Shown one piece after another: positions 50,013-58,902 of a stretch of DNA of 64,000 nt. Each line of letters starts with the position of its first letter. The first letter of the stretch is position 1. Source of the DNA: Ardenticatenaceae bacterium. GTDB lineage: Bacteria; Chloroflexota; Anaerolineae; Promineifilales; Promineifilaceae. Made by a program: the position numbers and the translations under genes. The notes under the pieces are model-generated. The model saw nothing but the letters and a program-made list of their open reading frames with translations, was not told the origin of the DNA and searched no databases. The stretch covers positions 1 through 64,000 of the forward strand of contig JACKBN010000019.1 of assembly GCA_020634565.1 (NCBI GenBank), written 5' to 3'.

Positions 50013-50827
50013 GAAACCCGCGCTCGCTGCCAGGGCCACAACCCCACCGTCAGGTCGCGGCGCTGGAAGAAGAAGAGCGCCAAAGCAAAGCTAACCAGAC
50101 CAACCGCCAGCAGCACCAGCATATCCCCCGCCGCCTGACCTTCCATAACGGCCGTTCCCGATGCATCCAAATAGTTAAACAGGAACAACGGCTCGAAGGG
50201 TTCCAAGGCGCTGGTTGAAGCAGCCAGATTGTTGCCAAAGTAGCCTACCACCAGCACAGCCGCCGCAATAATCGAGGCAAAACGCCGGTTGGCGCAGAAC
50301 GCGGCCAGGAACATGCTCAACATGCCCACGGCAAACACAATCGGCCACGCCATGAGAACGGCCGTAAACAAATCCATCGCCAGCATTTCCGTCTCTACCT
50401 GGCTTTCGATGGCCTGGAAGACAAACACCGACACCACAGCCACCACCAAAAACATGATGATCGACGAAATGATAAACGCAATCGCCTTGGCCACCACAAT
50501 TTGCCAGCGAGGTAAGGGCAGAGTGACAATCATTTCCAAACGGCCGTCTTCTTCTTCGCCTGCCAACGTACCCGTACCGTTGATGATGCCGTAGATAGCT
50601 GCCACCAGCGGCATGAAAACGATCAAAATCGAGCCAACCCAATCAGGGAACGTCCCCAAACTCATGCCCATCGCCTGGTAAATTTCCAGGTCGGCCAACC
50701 CGGCCATCTCATCCGCTACGGATGGGTAAATGGCAATGTAAACCAGCGGGAAAAAGCACAAGCCCAGGCTCCAACCAATAATCGCATTACGCCGAAAAAC
50801 CAACTCTTGCCACAGTAACCTAAGCAT
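50009..50827 (-). CDS. ABC-2 type transporter permease
   Basis: 272 residues from ATG 50827, preceded by GGAGGG. About six hydrophobic helices (for example LCFFPLVYIAIYPSV, IIMFLVVAVVSVFVFQAI, LLAVGLVSFALALFFF) and the GEEEDGRLEMIVTLPLPRWQIVVAK segment, typical of ABC-2 permeases. The start overlaps the end of the ATPase gene by 8 bp, so the two are coupled. It forms an exporter of unknown substrate. Confidence 0.85.
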   Translation of the reverse strand: MLRLLWQELVFRRNAIIGWSLGLCFFPLVYIAIYPSVADEMAGLADLEIYQAMGMSLGTFPDWVGSILIVFMPLVAAIYGIINGTGTLAGEEEDGRLEMIVTLPLPRWQIVVAKAIAFIISSIIMFLVVAVVSVFVFQAIESQVETEMLAMDLFTAVLMAWPIVFAVGMLSMFLAAFCANRRFASIIAAAVLVVGYFGNNLAASTSALEPFEPLFLFNYLDASGTAVMEGQAAGDMLVLLAVGLVSFALALFFFQRRDLTVGLWPWQRARVS

Positions 50828-51728
50828 GATTCCCTCCATTCCCCTTGCCGTAGTAGGTCAGGAAGATTTCTTCCAGACTCACATTAATTGTCTCGATATC
50901 CTGAATATTGTTTTGCGCGGCCACGGTAAGCACCTGCGGCAGATTTTCCTGCACTTCCAGCATCACGCCGCGCTCGCTGCGGCTCAATTCTGCCACGCCG
51001 TCAATTTGGAACGCAGCAGCAGGTGGTAACTCCGCAAAAGTAAGATGCAGGCGCGTCACGCGCTGGGTCACCAGCTCTTCTACGCGTTGCGTCGTCACCA
51101 ACTGGCCATCCCGAATGATGCCCACTCGGTCAGCCACGGCCTGTACTTCGGGCAAAATGTGGGACGAGAAGAAGATAGTACGGCCGTCTGCTTTCGCCTC
51201 GCGCACCATCTCCAGCACCGTTTGCTGGACAAGAGGGTCTAAACCACCCGTTGGTTCATCCAAAATCAGCAGATCCGGCTTGTTCATAAACGCGGCCACA
51301 ATCCCCACTTTTTGCTTGTTACCACGCGAAAAGTTGCCAATTTTGCGGCTTGTGTCCAGGTCGAGCCGTTCCGCCAGCTCGCGCCAATACCCTTTGCTGC
51401 CATTTTCTTCCCGCAGAAATTCATACATCTTGAAGAACTGGCTCGCCTTCATATTTTTGTACAGCGCCAATTCCCCCGGCAGGTAACCGATTCGCTTGCG
51501 GATTTCCACGCCCTGCGCCTGACAATCCAGACCAAAAATGGTCGCCTTGCCCGACGTGGGGCGAATAATGTCTAGCAGCACGCGCTGAGTGGTAGTTTTG
51601 CCGGCTCCATTCGGGCCAAGAAAGCCAAACACCTCACCCTGCTCGATGGTTAAATCCACATCGAGGATGCCGCGATGACGGCCGTAATAAACCGTCAAAC
51701 CGCTCGTTTCAATCACATGTTTACTCAT
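50820..51728 (-). CDS. ABC-2 transporter ATPase
   Basis: 302 residues. Walker A GPNGAGKTTTQ, signature FSRGNKQKVGIVAAFM, Walker B LLILDEPTGGLDP and switch FFSSHILPE; the C-terminal 80 residues form the regulatory tail common to drug and bacteriocin export ATPases. The signature has SRGN rather than SGGQ, as is common in this subgroup. It drives the permease that follows, and is controlled by the GbsR-type gene upstream. Confidence 0.9.
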   Translation of the reverse strand: MSKHVIETSGLTVYYGRHRGILDVDLTIEQGEVFGFLGPNGAGKTTTQRVLLDIIRPTSGKATIFGLDCQAQGVEIRKRIGYLPGELALYKNMKASQFFKMYEFLREENGSKGYWRELAERLDLDTSRKIGNFSRGNKQKVGIVAAFMNKPDLLILDEPTGGLDPLVQQTVLEMVREAKADGRTIFFSSHILPEVQAVADRVGIIRDGQLVTTQRVEELVTQRVTRLHLTFAELPPAAAFQIDGVAELSRSERGVMLEVQENLPQVLTVAAQNNIQDIETINVSLEEIFLTYYGKGNGGNHA

Positions 51729-51734
51729 AGTTTT

Positions 51735-51808
51735 TCTCCATGCACTTGGTGCACACCTGGTGCAAACCGTTTAGGTGCACAATTGGCGAGCTGGTGGTTG
51801 CCCAATTG
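51735..51808. repeat. TGCACC repeats and CAATTGG inverted repeat upstream of the exporter
   Basis: On the minus strand the word TGCACC occurs three times close together before the ATPase gene, and CAATTGGC..GCCCAATTG flanks the left edge. It could be an operator of the GbsR-type protein or another word hairpin. Confidence 0.4.
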
Positions 51809-51896
51809 CCCTGCGCTGCTCGCGGAATAGACAAAGAAAAGCCAAGCTTGAATTCCGTTACCTTTTCTTTAGCTACGAAGCGAGTTTGAAGCGGGG

Positions 51897-52367
51897 TTAA
51901 CTCTTTTGGCGAGATTCTAACCAGCGTTGGGTCAATTTTGGCAGTTCCGCTTCCAAAAAAGCGTATAAATCGTACATTTCCTGTAGGCGTTCTCGGCGCT
52001 CGGTTGCCTCTTCGGGCAACAACGCCAGGCCACGTGCCGCCATCTGCTTCATCTGATTGGTCTGGTTGTTTTTGGTTTCCCAGCCCTGAATCCAGGCATA
52101 CTCCCCCACGCGATAATAATCTTTGCGCTCACCGGGGAAGCTCACTTTACTCACCAGGCCAATATGAATCAGCAATCGGCTCATGGTGCTGATGGAGCTT
52201 TTGCTTACCTGCAACGCCTCGACCAATTCGTCCATCGTCTGGTGCGGCGGGTCACAAACAAGCAGCCAACCCAACATGCGCCCGGCCGTACGTGCCAACC
52301 CAAATTGCTCAAAGTACAGGCCAAAATCTTCGACGTAATGCAGCAATTGTTCGTCTGGAACAGTCAA
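51897..52367 (-). CDS. GbsR/MarR-type transcriptional regulator
   Basis: 156 residues. The winged-helix part (about 28-85) reads GRMLGWLLVCDPPHQTMDEL, VEALQVSKSSISTMSRLLIHIGLV, then the wing KVSFPGERKDYYRVGE. The C-terminal half is helical and probably dimerises. GbsR-family genes commonly sit beside ABC-2 exporters, as here. Its promoter holds a long inverted repeat overlapping the -35, pointing to autorepression; it probably also controls the exporter genes downstream. Confidence 0.85.
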   Translation of the reverse strand: MTVPDEQLLHYVEDFGLYFEQFGLARTAGRMLGWLLVCDPPHQTMDELVEALQVSKSSISTMSRLLIHIGLVSKVSFPGERKDYYRVGEYAWIQGWETKNNQTNQMKQMAARGLALLPEEATERRERLQEMYDLYAFLEAELPKLTQRWLESRQKS

Positions 52368-52400
52368 AAGTAGCCATCCTCCTTCCGTGTGATGGCTAAA

Positions 52401-52446
52401 ATATTAGTAGATTCTGTTTGTTCAGTCAATACCGAACAAACAGAAT
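52401..52446 (-). promoter_or_regulatory. Promoter with overlapping operator of the GbsR-type gene
   Basis: On the minus strand: -35 TTGACT (52429-52424), 17-base spacer, -10 TAATAT (52406-52401). A perfect 13-bp inverted repeat, ATTCTGTTTGTTC (52411-52423) / GAACAAACAGAAT (52434-52446), with a 10-base centre covers the spacer and the -35. A repressor bound there would block RNA polymerase. Confidence 0.8.
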
Positions 52447-52486
52447 TTTGTCATATTTGGGGCGTGACAAAACTCATTTTCGCAGG

Positions 52487-52542
52487 ATTTTCCCGGAAAC
52501 TGCTCCGATGCGAATACTCACAATCGAAGTTTCCGGGAAAAT
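52487..52542. repeat. 15-bp inverted repeat ATTTTCCCGGAAACT
   Basis: Arms at 52487-52501 and 52528-52542 are perfect complements, with a 26-base centre. It lies between the divergent region of the regulator and the end of the methyltransferase gene. No T-tract follows on either strand beyond its own arm, so termination is uncertain. Confidence 0.6.
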
Positions 52543-52546
52543 GCAG

Positions 52547-53737
52547 CTAGCTTAGGCGAAGGGCGCTAAACCCTTTGCGCTTTTTGCGTTTTTGGGGATG
52601 GAGCAGCTTGTTTTTCTTGACTTGCTGTTCCACTTGGGAAATGAGGTGCGAATTGGCGGCGATAAGGATGGTGCCGTTAGGCGCCAGCTTTTCGGCCAGC
52701 AAGTTGAGACGGGCCGCAGCCAGTTTGGGGCCTTCACTGTCCCGCAACGGATGGAGGATAAGAGTGGCGCGCGTTTCCAGCGGTGGCAACCCGATTTGAT
52801 GGTGGCTGTGGATACGGGCAGCCGGGCAGCCATTTTGCTGCAAATTGTAGGTGGTGGTTTTGAGGGCCAGCAAATCCCGGTCTACCAGGGTGATCTGTTG
52901 GGGTTGTAAGGAAAGCCAGGCAGCAACGGCCGTATGCCCCTGCCCCGGATTCACCACCAACAAATGCTCGATGGGGTTATCGGGCAATTCATTGAGCAAG
53001 TTGAAAATCAGTCGGGTCGTAAACCCAAGCGTATCAAATTCGGGTAGACCAACGGCCGTTTGCATACCAAATTTTAGCTTTTTGTAGTCCACTTCCAGTT
53101 GGTCCCGCCAGAAGAGGCCGTTGGCAAAAGCGGGCTGTGGGGCTTCATCCACAGTGTCCGTAAAATGGTAGTGGAAAACGGTGTGGTTGGCCGTGGCTTC
53201 CTGGAGAGTGACGGCGCAATTTGGCATTTCGCTCAGCGTTTGTTCCACCAGCGGCACTAGCGGGGTCACCACCACAATGGCCACATGACCAGTTGGGCTG
53301 AGAAACGGCCGTGCGCCCCGCACCAAATGGGCAATCACCTCATCCCCCGCCTTGCCGGGAATGTTGGAAACAATCAGATCAAATTCACGCGCAGTGACAG
53401 CATCGTAGCCCAAGCTGCCGCCAGCTGAAACATTATGTAAATCATTGAGCGCCGCGTTTTGTTGGGTAAAATCTACAGCCAGCGCATCACGGTCTACTAA
53501 CTGCACCGTGCGGCGTTTTTCTAGCTTGGCCAGCGTCAGCCCCAGCGGACCGTAACCGCAGCCCACATCAAGCACACGCCGCATATCTGCGAGAGGCAAT
53601 TGATCCAGCGTGCGCAGCAAAAAGCGGCTGCCCGCATCCACCTCATAGCTGCTAAACAGCTCTTGCGACACGCGAAATTGCAGCGTCTTGTCGTCGTGCT
53701 TGAAGGTGAGCATTTTTTTGAAGTAAGCGTTTTGCAT
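52547..53737 (-). CDS. Two-domain small methyltransferase (RsmC/RlmG-like)
   Basis: 396 residues. Residues 40-200 hold an SAM-binding domain: VLDVGCGYGPLGLTLAKL, VDRDALAVDF, and DLIVSNIPGKAG, where RNA N2-guanine methyltransferases normally have NPPFH; the NIPGK variant is unusual. The second half (205-395) looks like a degenerate duplicate (LLVVNPGQGHTAVAAWLS, LVDRDLLAL). It has the architecture of RsmC/RlmG but with changed active residues, so the target is uncertain. The C-terminus is basic (KKRKGFSALRL). It is the last gene of the nusA-ribF series. Confidence 0.7.
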   Translation of the reverse strand: MQNAYFKKMLTFKHDDKTLQFRVSQELFSSYEVDAGSRFLLRTLDQLPLADMRRVLDVGCGYGPLGLTLAKLEKRRTVQLVDRDALAVDFTQQNAALNDLHNVSAGGSLGYDAVTAREFDLIVSNIPGKAGDEVIAHLVRGARPFLSPTGHVAIVVVTPLVPLVEQTLSEMPNCAVTLQEATANHTVFHYHFTDTVDEAPQPAFANGLFWRDQLEVDYKKLKFGMQTAVGLPEFDTLGFTTRLIFNLLNELPDNPIEHLLVVNPGQGHTAVAAWLSLQPQQITLVDRDLLALKTTTYNLQQNGCPAARIHSHHQIGLPPLETRATLILHPLRDSEGPKLAAARLNLLAEKLAPNGTILIAANSHLISQVEQQVKKNKLLHPQKRKKRKGFSALRLS

Positions 53738-53749
53738 GATGAAACCGTT

Positions 53750-53779
53750 ATAGGGGCAGGTCTGAGACCTTGCCCCTAC
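53750..53779. repeat. AGGGGCAGGTCTGAGACC hairpin
   Basis: ATAGGGGCAGGTCT pairs with AGACCTTGCCCCTA across a one-to-two base loop with one bulge. It lies between ribF and the methyltransferase and overlaps the ribF stop codon. Confidence 0.7.
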
Positions 53780-54705
53780 CCTAAAAGGGTTCGCACTTCG
53801 GCCACATCGGCGGCGATCTGGGTTTTGAGCGCGTCCAGGCCAGCGAATTTCATTTCGGGGCGAATGCGGTCGATGAATTCCAGGCGGAGGGTACGGCCGT
53901 AAATATCCGCATCAAAATCAAGCAGGTGGGCTTCTACAGTAACGGCGCTGCCGTTCACGGTGGGCCGCACGCCGACGTTGGTGGCAGCCAGATGGCGCTC
54001 ATCGCCCAGCCAGGCGTAGGTGGCGTAGACACCATTGGCTGGCAGCAATTGTTCCTCCCAAAAGTCAATGTTGGCTGTGGGGAAACCAATCGTATGCCCC
54101 AATCGTTTGCCCGCGACGATGATACCGCTGACGCCATACGGCCGTCCCAAACAACCATTCACCTCAGCCATATCCCCTTCCAGCAAACTACGCCGGATGC
54201 GGCTGCTGCTGACCCGTTCGCCCTGCCACGGTACCATCGCTTCTACCTGCTGCACCGTGTAGCCGCGCGTTTCGCCCAGCTGACGCAGCGTGGGGATGTC
54301 CCCTTCGCGCTTGTAGCCCAGGGCAAAGTTGCCGCCCCACAGTTGGCGCATGTCCAGGTAGCGGCATAAATCGTCTACGAAGGTGGCGGCGCGGGTGTGG
54401 CGCACGTCATCGTTAAAGGGATGGGTGATGATGAGGTCGATGCCCAGGCTAGCTAGCAGGGCCACGCGCTCGTCGAGCGTGCCCAGATAGTACGGCTCGG
54501 TCATTTGCTGGATCACGCGCTTGGGATGGGGGAAAAAGGTGAGAACGGCCGTTCGTGCCCTCACGGCTTTTGCTTCAGAAATCATGGCATTCAGCACCGC
54601 TCGGTGTCCCAAATGGACGCCATCAAATGAACCCACAGCCACAAAGGTGGGCACGTGCTCAGTCACGTCAGAAAGTTTGTCTACTCGGATTGCAGTTTGC
54701 GTCAT
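53776..54705 (-). CDS. ribF: Bifunctional riboflavin kinase / FAD synthetase
   Basis: 309 residues from ATG 54705. The N-terminal FAD synthetase has the nucleotidyl-transferase motif GSFDGVHLGHRAVL and TAVLTFFPHPKRV, and SSSRIRRSLLEGD; the C-terminal kinase has GRPYGVSGIIVAGKRLGHTIGFPTANI and VEAHLLDFDADIYG. It converts riboflavin to FMN and FAD. Located 23 bp after truB, the usual position. Confidence 0.95.
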   Translation of the reverse strand: MTQTAIRVDKLSDVTEHVPTFVAVGSFDGVHLGHRAVLNAMISEAKAVRARTAVLTFFPHPKRVIQQMTEPYYLGTLDERVALLASLGIDLIITHPFNDDVRHTRAATFVDDLCRYLDMRQLWGGNFALGYKREGDIPTLRQLGETRGYTVQQVEAMVPWQGERVSSSRIRRSLLEGDMAEVNGCLGRPYGVSGIIVAGKRLGHTIGFPTANIDFWEEQLLPANGVYATYAWLGDERHLAATNVGVRPTVNGSAVTVEAHLLDFDADIYGRTLRLEFIDRIRPEMKFAGLDALKTQIAADVAEVRTLLG

Positions 54706-54728
54706 AGGGGCGAATTGTATCAAAATGA

Positions 54729-55610
54729 TCAGGTGACGGCAGGGAACATTTTACGGGCACGCCATTGGGCGTCTTCGGCGGCAACCACGCCCAGAAATTC
54801 CCCATCTGGCCCGTAGGCGCGAAGCAGTTCGGCCGATGACTCACCAGTTTGCGGGATTGGCTTGCCTTGCAGAATGTCGGCAGCGGCCGTTTCTGACAAA
54901 TCGAGGCGGGGCAGGTGGCGTACGGCCGTTTCCGGTGGCAGCAAATAATCGGTAATGTTGTCTGGGGTGAGATCGTTGAGGGGAACGGCCGTTTCCAGCC
55001 CAAAATCCCCCACAGACAGCCGCCGCAGTTCGCTCAGATGACCGCCGCAGCCCAACGCTTCGCCCAAATCATGCCCCAGCGAGCGAATGTAGGTGCCAGA
55101 GGAACAGTGAATGCGCAGCGAAAGATGGGGCGGTTCCCAATTGAGCAGGGTCAGTTCGTGAATGGTGACGGGGCGATACGGCCGTTCCACTTCTGTTTTG
55201 CCCTGCCTTGCTAGTTTGTACAGCGGCTGTCCATCCTTTTTGATGGCTGAGTAGATCGGTGGCTGCTGCAAAATGTCGCCGCGAAATGGTTCCAAGGCTG
55301 CTTCAATTTGGGGGAGAGTGAGGTGGGTGAACGGCCGTTCCTCAAGCACATCTCCCTCTGCATCATAGGTGGCTGTGGTTTGGCCTAAGCGCACGGTGGT
55401 TTCATACACCTTGTCATGCCCCACCAGATACTCAATCAGACGTGTGGCACGACCCAAAGCCAGCAGCAGCACGCCGGTGGCCAGCGGATCCAACGTGCCC
55501 GCGTGCCCCACGCGTCGCAGCCCAGCCACGCGCCGCACCCGCCCCACCACGTCATGCGAGGTGATGCCCAGCGGTTTATCGACGCACAAAATGCCGCTTA
55601 AATCATTCAT
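54729..55610 (-). CDS. truB: tRNA pseudouridine-55 synthase
   Basis: 293 residues. Motif I GILCVDKPLGITSHDVV, motif II HAGTLDPLATGVL with catalytic Asp41, and KVYETTVRLGQTTATYDAEGD are intact; a PUA-like C-terminal part follows (about 235-293). It makes pseudouridine 55 in tRNAs. Five ACGGCCGT copies lie within the gene and its edges. Confidence 0.95.
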   Translation of the reverse strand: MNDLSGILCVDKPLGITSHDVVGRVRRVAGLRRVGHAGTLDPLATGVLLLALGRATRLIEYLVGHDKVYETTVRLGQTTATYDAEGDVLEERPFTHLTLPQIEAALEPFRGDILQQPPIYSAIKKDGQPLYKLARQGKTEVERPYRPVTIHELTLLNWEPPHLSLRIHCSSGTYIRSLGHDLGEALGCGGHLSELRRLSVGDFGLETAVPLNDLTPDNITDYLLPPETAVRHLPRLDLSETAAADILQGKPIPQTGESSAELLRAYGPDGEFLGVVAAEDAQWRARKMFPAVT

Positions 55611-55624
55611 CGTTGGCTTCCCGA

Positions 55625-55690
55625 ATAGCGTTTAGGAAAATAGAGGTAAACGGAGTTTCACAGAGAGAACAATTACCTGCGAAATCTGCG
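55625..55690. repeat. CACAGAG/TGCGAAATCTGCGG-word repeat
   Basis: GAGTTTCACAGAGAGAAC and ACCTGCGAAATCTGCGG words, only partly symmetric. Between truB and nrnA. Confidence 0.5.
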
Positions 55691-55692
55691 GC

Positions 55693-56685
55693 TTAATCCT
55701 GGGCAAAACTGGCTTGCTGCTGGCGAATCGTTTCCTTGGCCATGGCCACAACCAGCGCTTCGGCTTTGTCCAGCGGGCCATCTAGCGAACAGCCAGCGGC
55801 CAGCGGATGACCGCCACCGCCCAGGTTCAGCGCCAGTTCAGAGACGCTGTACGGCGGATTGCAGCGGAAACCCACACGCACCGTGCCATCACCCATTTCT
55901 AGCAAAACCGCACTGATGGCCGCCTGGTTCACATTGCCCATAAAGTTGACCAGGCCACCGGTGCTGGTGTTGTGGTAGCCAATCGCTTCTCGCTGGGTAT
56001 TGTTGATTTTTGTCCAGATGAGACCCTCTTCCAGGCGCATATGATTGAGGCCAATTTGCCACAATTGTGCGGTGGAAAAAGGATGGCGGCTGAGTCCTTG
56101 CATGTTAATAAGCGGCAAATCCGCTCCAGCTTCCACCAGTTCGCTGGCAATGCGCAGCGTTTTGGCTTTGACGCCCACGGTGCGAAAGCCGAGCGTGTCT
56201 GTTACCACGCCGGTGAGCAAACACATGGCCAGATCGGTCGAAATATTGAGACCCATGTCGCAAAACAGGTCATACAAAATCTCGGTGGCAGAAACGGCTT
56301 CGGGCACAACATGCTGAATGTCGCCAAAGTAGGTGTTGGTCACGTGATGGTCAATGTTAATAACCATTGGTGCCGGATCAGGCAAGCTAGCATAGCTTTG
56401 CCCCATGCGGGTTTCATCACCGCAATCTACGGCAATGAGCAAATCATACCGGGTAGATCGGTTTTCGTTGGGCGGCTGGATTTGGTCTGCTAACGGCAGG
56501 TAGCTAAATCGTTCGGGGACGGGATCATCACAGAGCAAGGTGGCATGTTTGCCCATTTGGCGTAGGGCGACGCCTACGGCCGTAATTGATCCCAACGCAT
56601 CGCCATCAGGTCCCACATGGGTGATGACTAATATTTTGTCTGCCTGCTGAACGGCCGTAAAAATTGCTTTTTCTGTTGGATGCAA
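55693..56685 (-). CDS. nrnA: DHH-family nano-RNase / phosphoesterase
   Basis: 330 residues. DHH motifs: ITHVGPDGDALGS (His, Asp27, Asp29), IAVDCGDETRMG, INIDHHVTNTYFGD (the DHH), and the DHHA1 domain with LNLGGGGHPLAAGC. NrnA-type enzymes degrade very short RNAs and pAp. It lies 17 bp after rbfA, as in many Gram-positive and Chloroflexota genomes. Confidence 0.9.
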   Translation of the reverse strand: MHPTEKAIFTAVQQADKILVITHVGPDGDALGSITAVGVALRQMGKHATLLCDDPVPERFSYLPLADQIQPPNENRSTRYDLLIAVDCGDETRMGQSYASLPDPAPMVINIDHHVTNTYFGDIQHVVPEAVSATEILYDLFCDMGLNISTDLAMCLLTGVVTDTLGFRTVGVKAKTLRIASELVEAGADLPLINMQGLSRHPFSTAQLWQIGLNHMRLEEGLIWTKINNTQREAIGYHNTSTGGLVNFMGNVNQAAISAVLLEMGDGTVRVGFRCNPPYSVSELALNLGGGGHPLAAGCSLDGPLDKAEALVVAMAKETIRQQQASFAQD

Positions 56686-56702
56686 AGGAATTCCTTTTGT
56701 TG

Positions 56703-57071
56703 TTATTCAGATTGCTCGTCGTCGGCCGGAGGAATATCCAGATTGTCCAGAATTGACTCCACTTCCTGAATGTGCGCCAGCGATGGGTCCCAATGGAAAT
56801 GAAGCTGCGGCACCTTACGCAGACGGATACGGCTGGCCAGTTCTCGACGCAAGAAACCTTCGGCACTGCCCAGCGCCGCCATCACATCAGGCTTGCGAGA
56901 CTCATCGCCCAGAGCGCTCACGTAAATGTCGGCATGCTCCAGCTCACGATCAATGTCCAGCTTGGTGATGGTGATCCCGTGCAGGCGCGGGTCGCTTAGC
57001 TCACGCAGAAACAGTTCGCTAAGCACCACCCGCAGTTGTTCGGCCGTTCGTTGCTGCCGTATCTTACTCAT
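56703..57071 (-). CDS. rbfA: Ribosome-binding factor A
   Basis: 122 residues: KIRQQRTAEQLRVVLSELF, DPRLHGITITKLDIDRELEHADIYVSALGDE and FLRRELASRIRLRKVPQLHF, the complete RbfA pattern (KH-like domain). It helps mature the 30S subunit. Its start overlaps the infB stop by 8 bp. Confidence 0.95.
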   Translation of the reverse strand: MSKIRQQRTAEQLRVVLSELFLRELSDPRLHGITITKLDIDRELEHADIYVSALGDESRKPDVMAALGSAEGFLRRELASRIRLRKVPQLHFHWDPSLAHIQEVESILDNLDIPPADDEQSE

Positions 57072-58860
57072 TCTCGACTCGCTCGGTCACATAAAACTCA
57101 ATGATGTCACCCGGCTGATAGTCACTCCAACCATCCAGACTCACACCAAACTCAAAGCCGGTGCGCACTTCACGCACGTTGTCTTGATGGTGTTTCAAAC
57201 TGCCCACCTTGCCATCGAAGAGGAGCTTGTTTTGGCGGATGAGGCGGGCCTTGGCGTTACGACGTGCTTCGCCTGTACGCATGTAGGAACCGGCAATGGC
57301 GCCCACGCTGCGGATGCGGAACACTTCGCGGATTTCGGCCCGGCCAATGATGCGGTCGGCGTATACCGGAGCCAGCATACCGCGCATAGATTTTTCAACA
57401 TCCTCAAACAGCTTGTAGATGACGTCGTAGGTGTTGATTTGCACCTGCTCGCTGTTGGCGGCGTTGCGGGCGATGGGATCTGCGCCCACATTAAAGCCCA
57501 AGATCACCGCATCGGAAGCGGAGGCCAGCATCACGTCAAACTCGGTGATGTTGCCGGTATTCGCCAGCAAGATGTCCAGGGAAACCTCTTCATTAGCGGC
57601 GCCAATCTTCTTGAGGCTGTTCACGATGGGTTCAAGCGAACCCTGCACATCGGCCTTCACGATCAGGTTGAGCGTTTTGCTTTCGCCTTCTTGCAGACGG
57701 CTAAAGAAATCTTCCAGGCTGACTTTGCGGCTGGTATCGACGATCCCTGTGCGGGCTTGTTCTTCCATTTCAGCCACGATTTTGCGGGCATCTTTCTCTG
57801 ACTTGACCACGGTGAATTGATCACCAGCCTCGGGCATGCCGTTCAACCCAGCCACCGAAACGGGGGTGGAAGGGCCAGCCGATTTGGTGTTCTGCCCACG
57901 GAAATCGAACATGGCTTTGATACGGCCGTAATGCTCGCCAATCAACAAGGTATCCCCATGCTTCAGGGTGCCGTTCTGCACCAGCAAGGTCGCCATAATG
58001 CCACGGCCGCGCTCAATGCGCGCTTCCAGCACCGTGCCCGTAGCCGATGCTTTCGGGTTGGCGCGCGGCTGAATATCTTCGGCAACCAGCAAAATACCTT
58101 CCAGCAAATCATCAATGCCCAGTTTTTCCTTGGCAGAAACGGGCACAACCATCGTGTCACCATCCCACTCGTCCGGCACCAGGCCGATCTCGCTGAGTTG
58201 TTGGAAAACCTTGTTGGGATTTGCGCTGGGCAAATCAATCTTGTTCATGGCCACGATGATCGGCACGCGGGCAGCGCGGGCATGGTCAGCCGCTTCACGC
58301 GTTTGGGGCATGACGCCGTCGTCTGCCGCCACCACCAGGATAGCGATGTCTGTAGCTTGGGCACCACGGGCGCGCATGGAAGTGAACGCCTCATGACCGG
58401 GCGTATCGAGGAAGGTGATGAGCTGGCCATTCTTCTCAGCCTGGTAGGCACCGATGTGCTGAGTAATGCCACCCGCTTCACCTTCTTGCACCTTCGCCTC
58501 GCGGATAACGTCTAGCAAGGAGGTTTTGCCGTGGTCTACATGACCCAACATGGTGATGACCGGCGGACGAGATTGGAGATCCGACTCTTTTTCACCAGCT
58601 AGAACCTGCCGCCATTTAGGCTGCTCAGCCACATCGACAACTTCTTCCTCTTCTTCAACACTTTCGGAAACAACTTCGAAGCCCATTTCTTCGGCCACAA
58701 TCGCGGCCGTATCGAAGTCGATCTCCTGGTTGATGTTGGCCATGATGCCATTGTTCATCAATTCTTTGATGACATTAATTGGGCTAACGCCCATCAGTTC
58801 AGACAGTTCACGGACTGAAATGAAGCTTGGTAGTTGTATTGGTGCTTTTGTCGTCGTCAT
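57064..58860 (-). CDS. infB: Translation initiation factor IF-2
   Basis: 598 residues, a short version lacking most of the long N-terminal arm. Residues 10-50 form the small IF2_N helical domain; G1 GHVDHGKTSLLD (106-117), G3 LDTPGHEAFT and G4 MNKIDLPSAN mark the GTPase; domains II-IV follow, ending in GVSLDGWSDYQPGDIIEFY. A Glu-rich stretch (ESVEEEEEVVDVAE) separates N-domain and GTPase. It carries initiator tRNA to the 30S subunit. Confidence 0.95.
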   Translation of the reverse strand: MTTTKAPIQLPSFISVRELSELMGVSPINVIKELMNNGIMANINQEIDFDTAAIVAEEMGFEVVSESVEEEEEVVDVAEQPKWRQVLAGEKESDLQSRPPVITMLGHVDHGKTSLLDVIREAKVQEGEAGGITQHIGAYQAEKNGQLITFLDTPGHEAFTSMRARGAQATDIAILVVAADDGVMPQTREAADHARAARVPIIVAMNKIDLPSANPNKVFQQLSEIGLVPDEWDGDTMVVPVSAKEKLGIDDLLEGILLVAEDIQPRANPKASATGTVLEARIERGRGIMATLLVQNGTLKHGDTLLIGEHYGRIKAMFDFRGQNTKSAGPSTPVSVAGLNGMPEAGDQFTVVKSEKDARKIVAEMEEQARTGIVDTSRKVSLEDFFSRLQEGESKTLNLIVKADVQGSLEPIVNSLKKIGAANEEVSLDILLANTGNITEFDVMLASASDAVILGFNVGADPIARNAANSEQVQINTYDVIYKLFEDVEKSMRGMLAPVYADRIIGRAEIREVFRIRSVGAIAGSYMRTGEARRNAKARLIRQNKLLFDGKVGSLKHHQDNVREVRTGFEFGVSLDGWSDYQPGDIIEFYVTERVENE

Positions 58861-58902
58861 TTTTCACTCTTCCTCATACAAACTGGAATTCAGTTTATCC
58901 TA

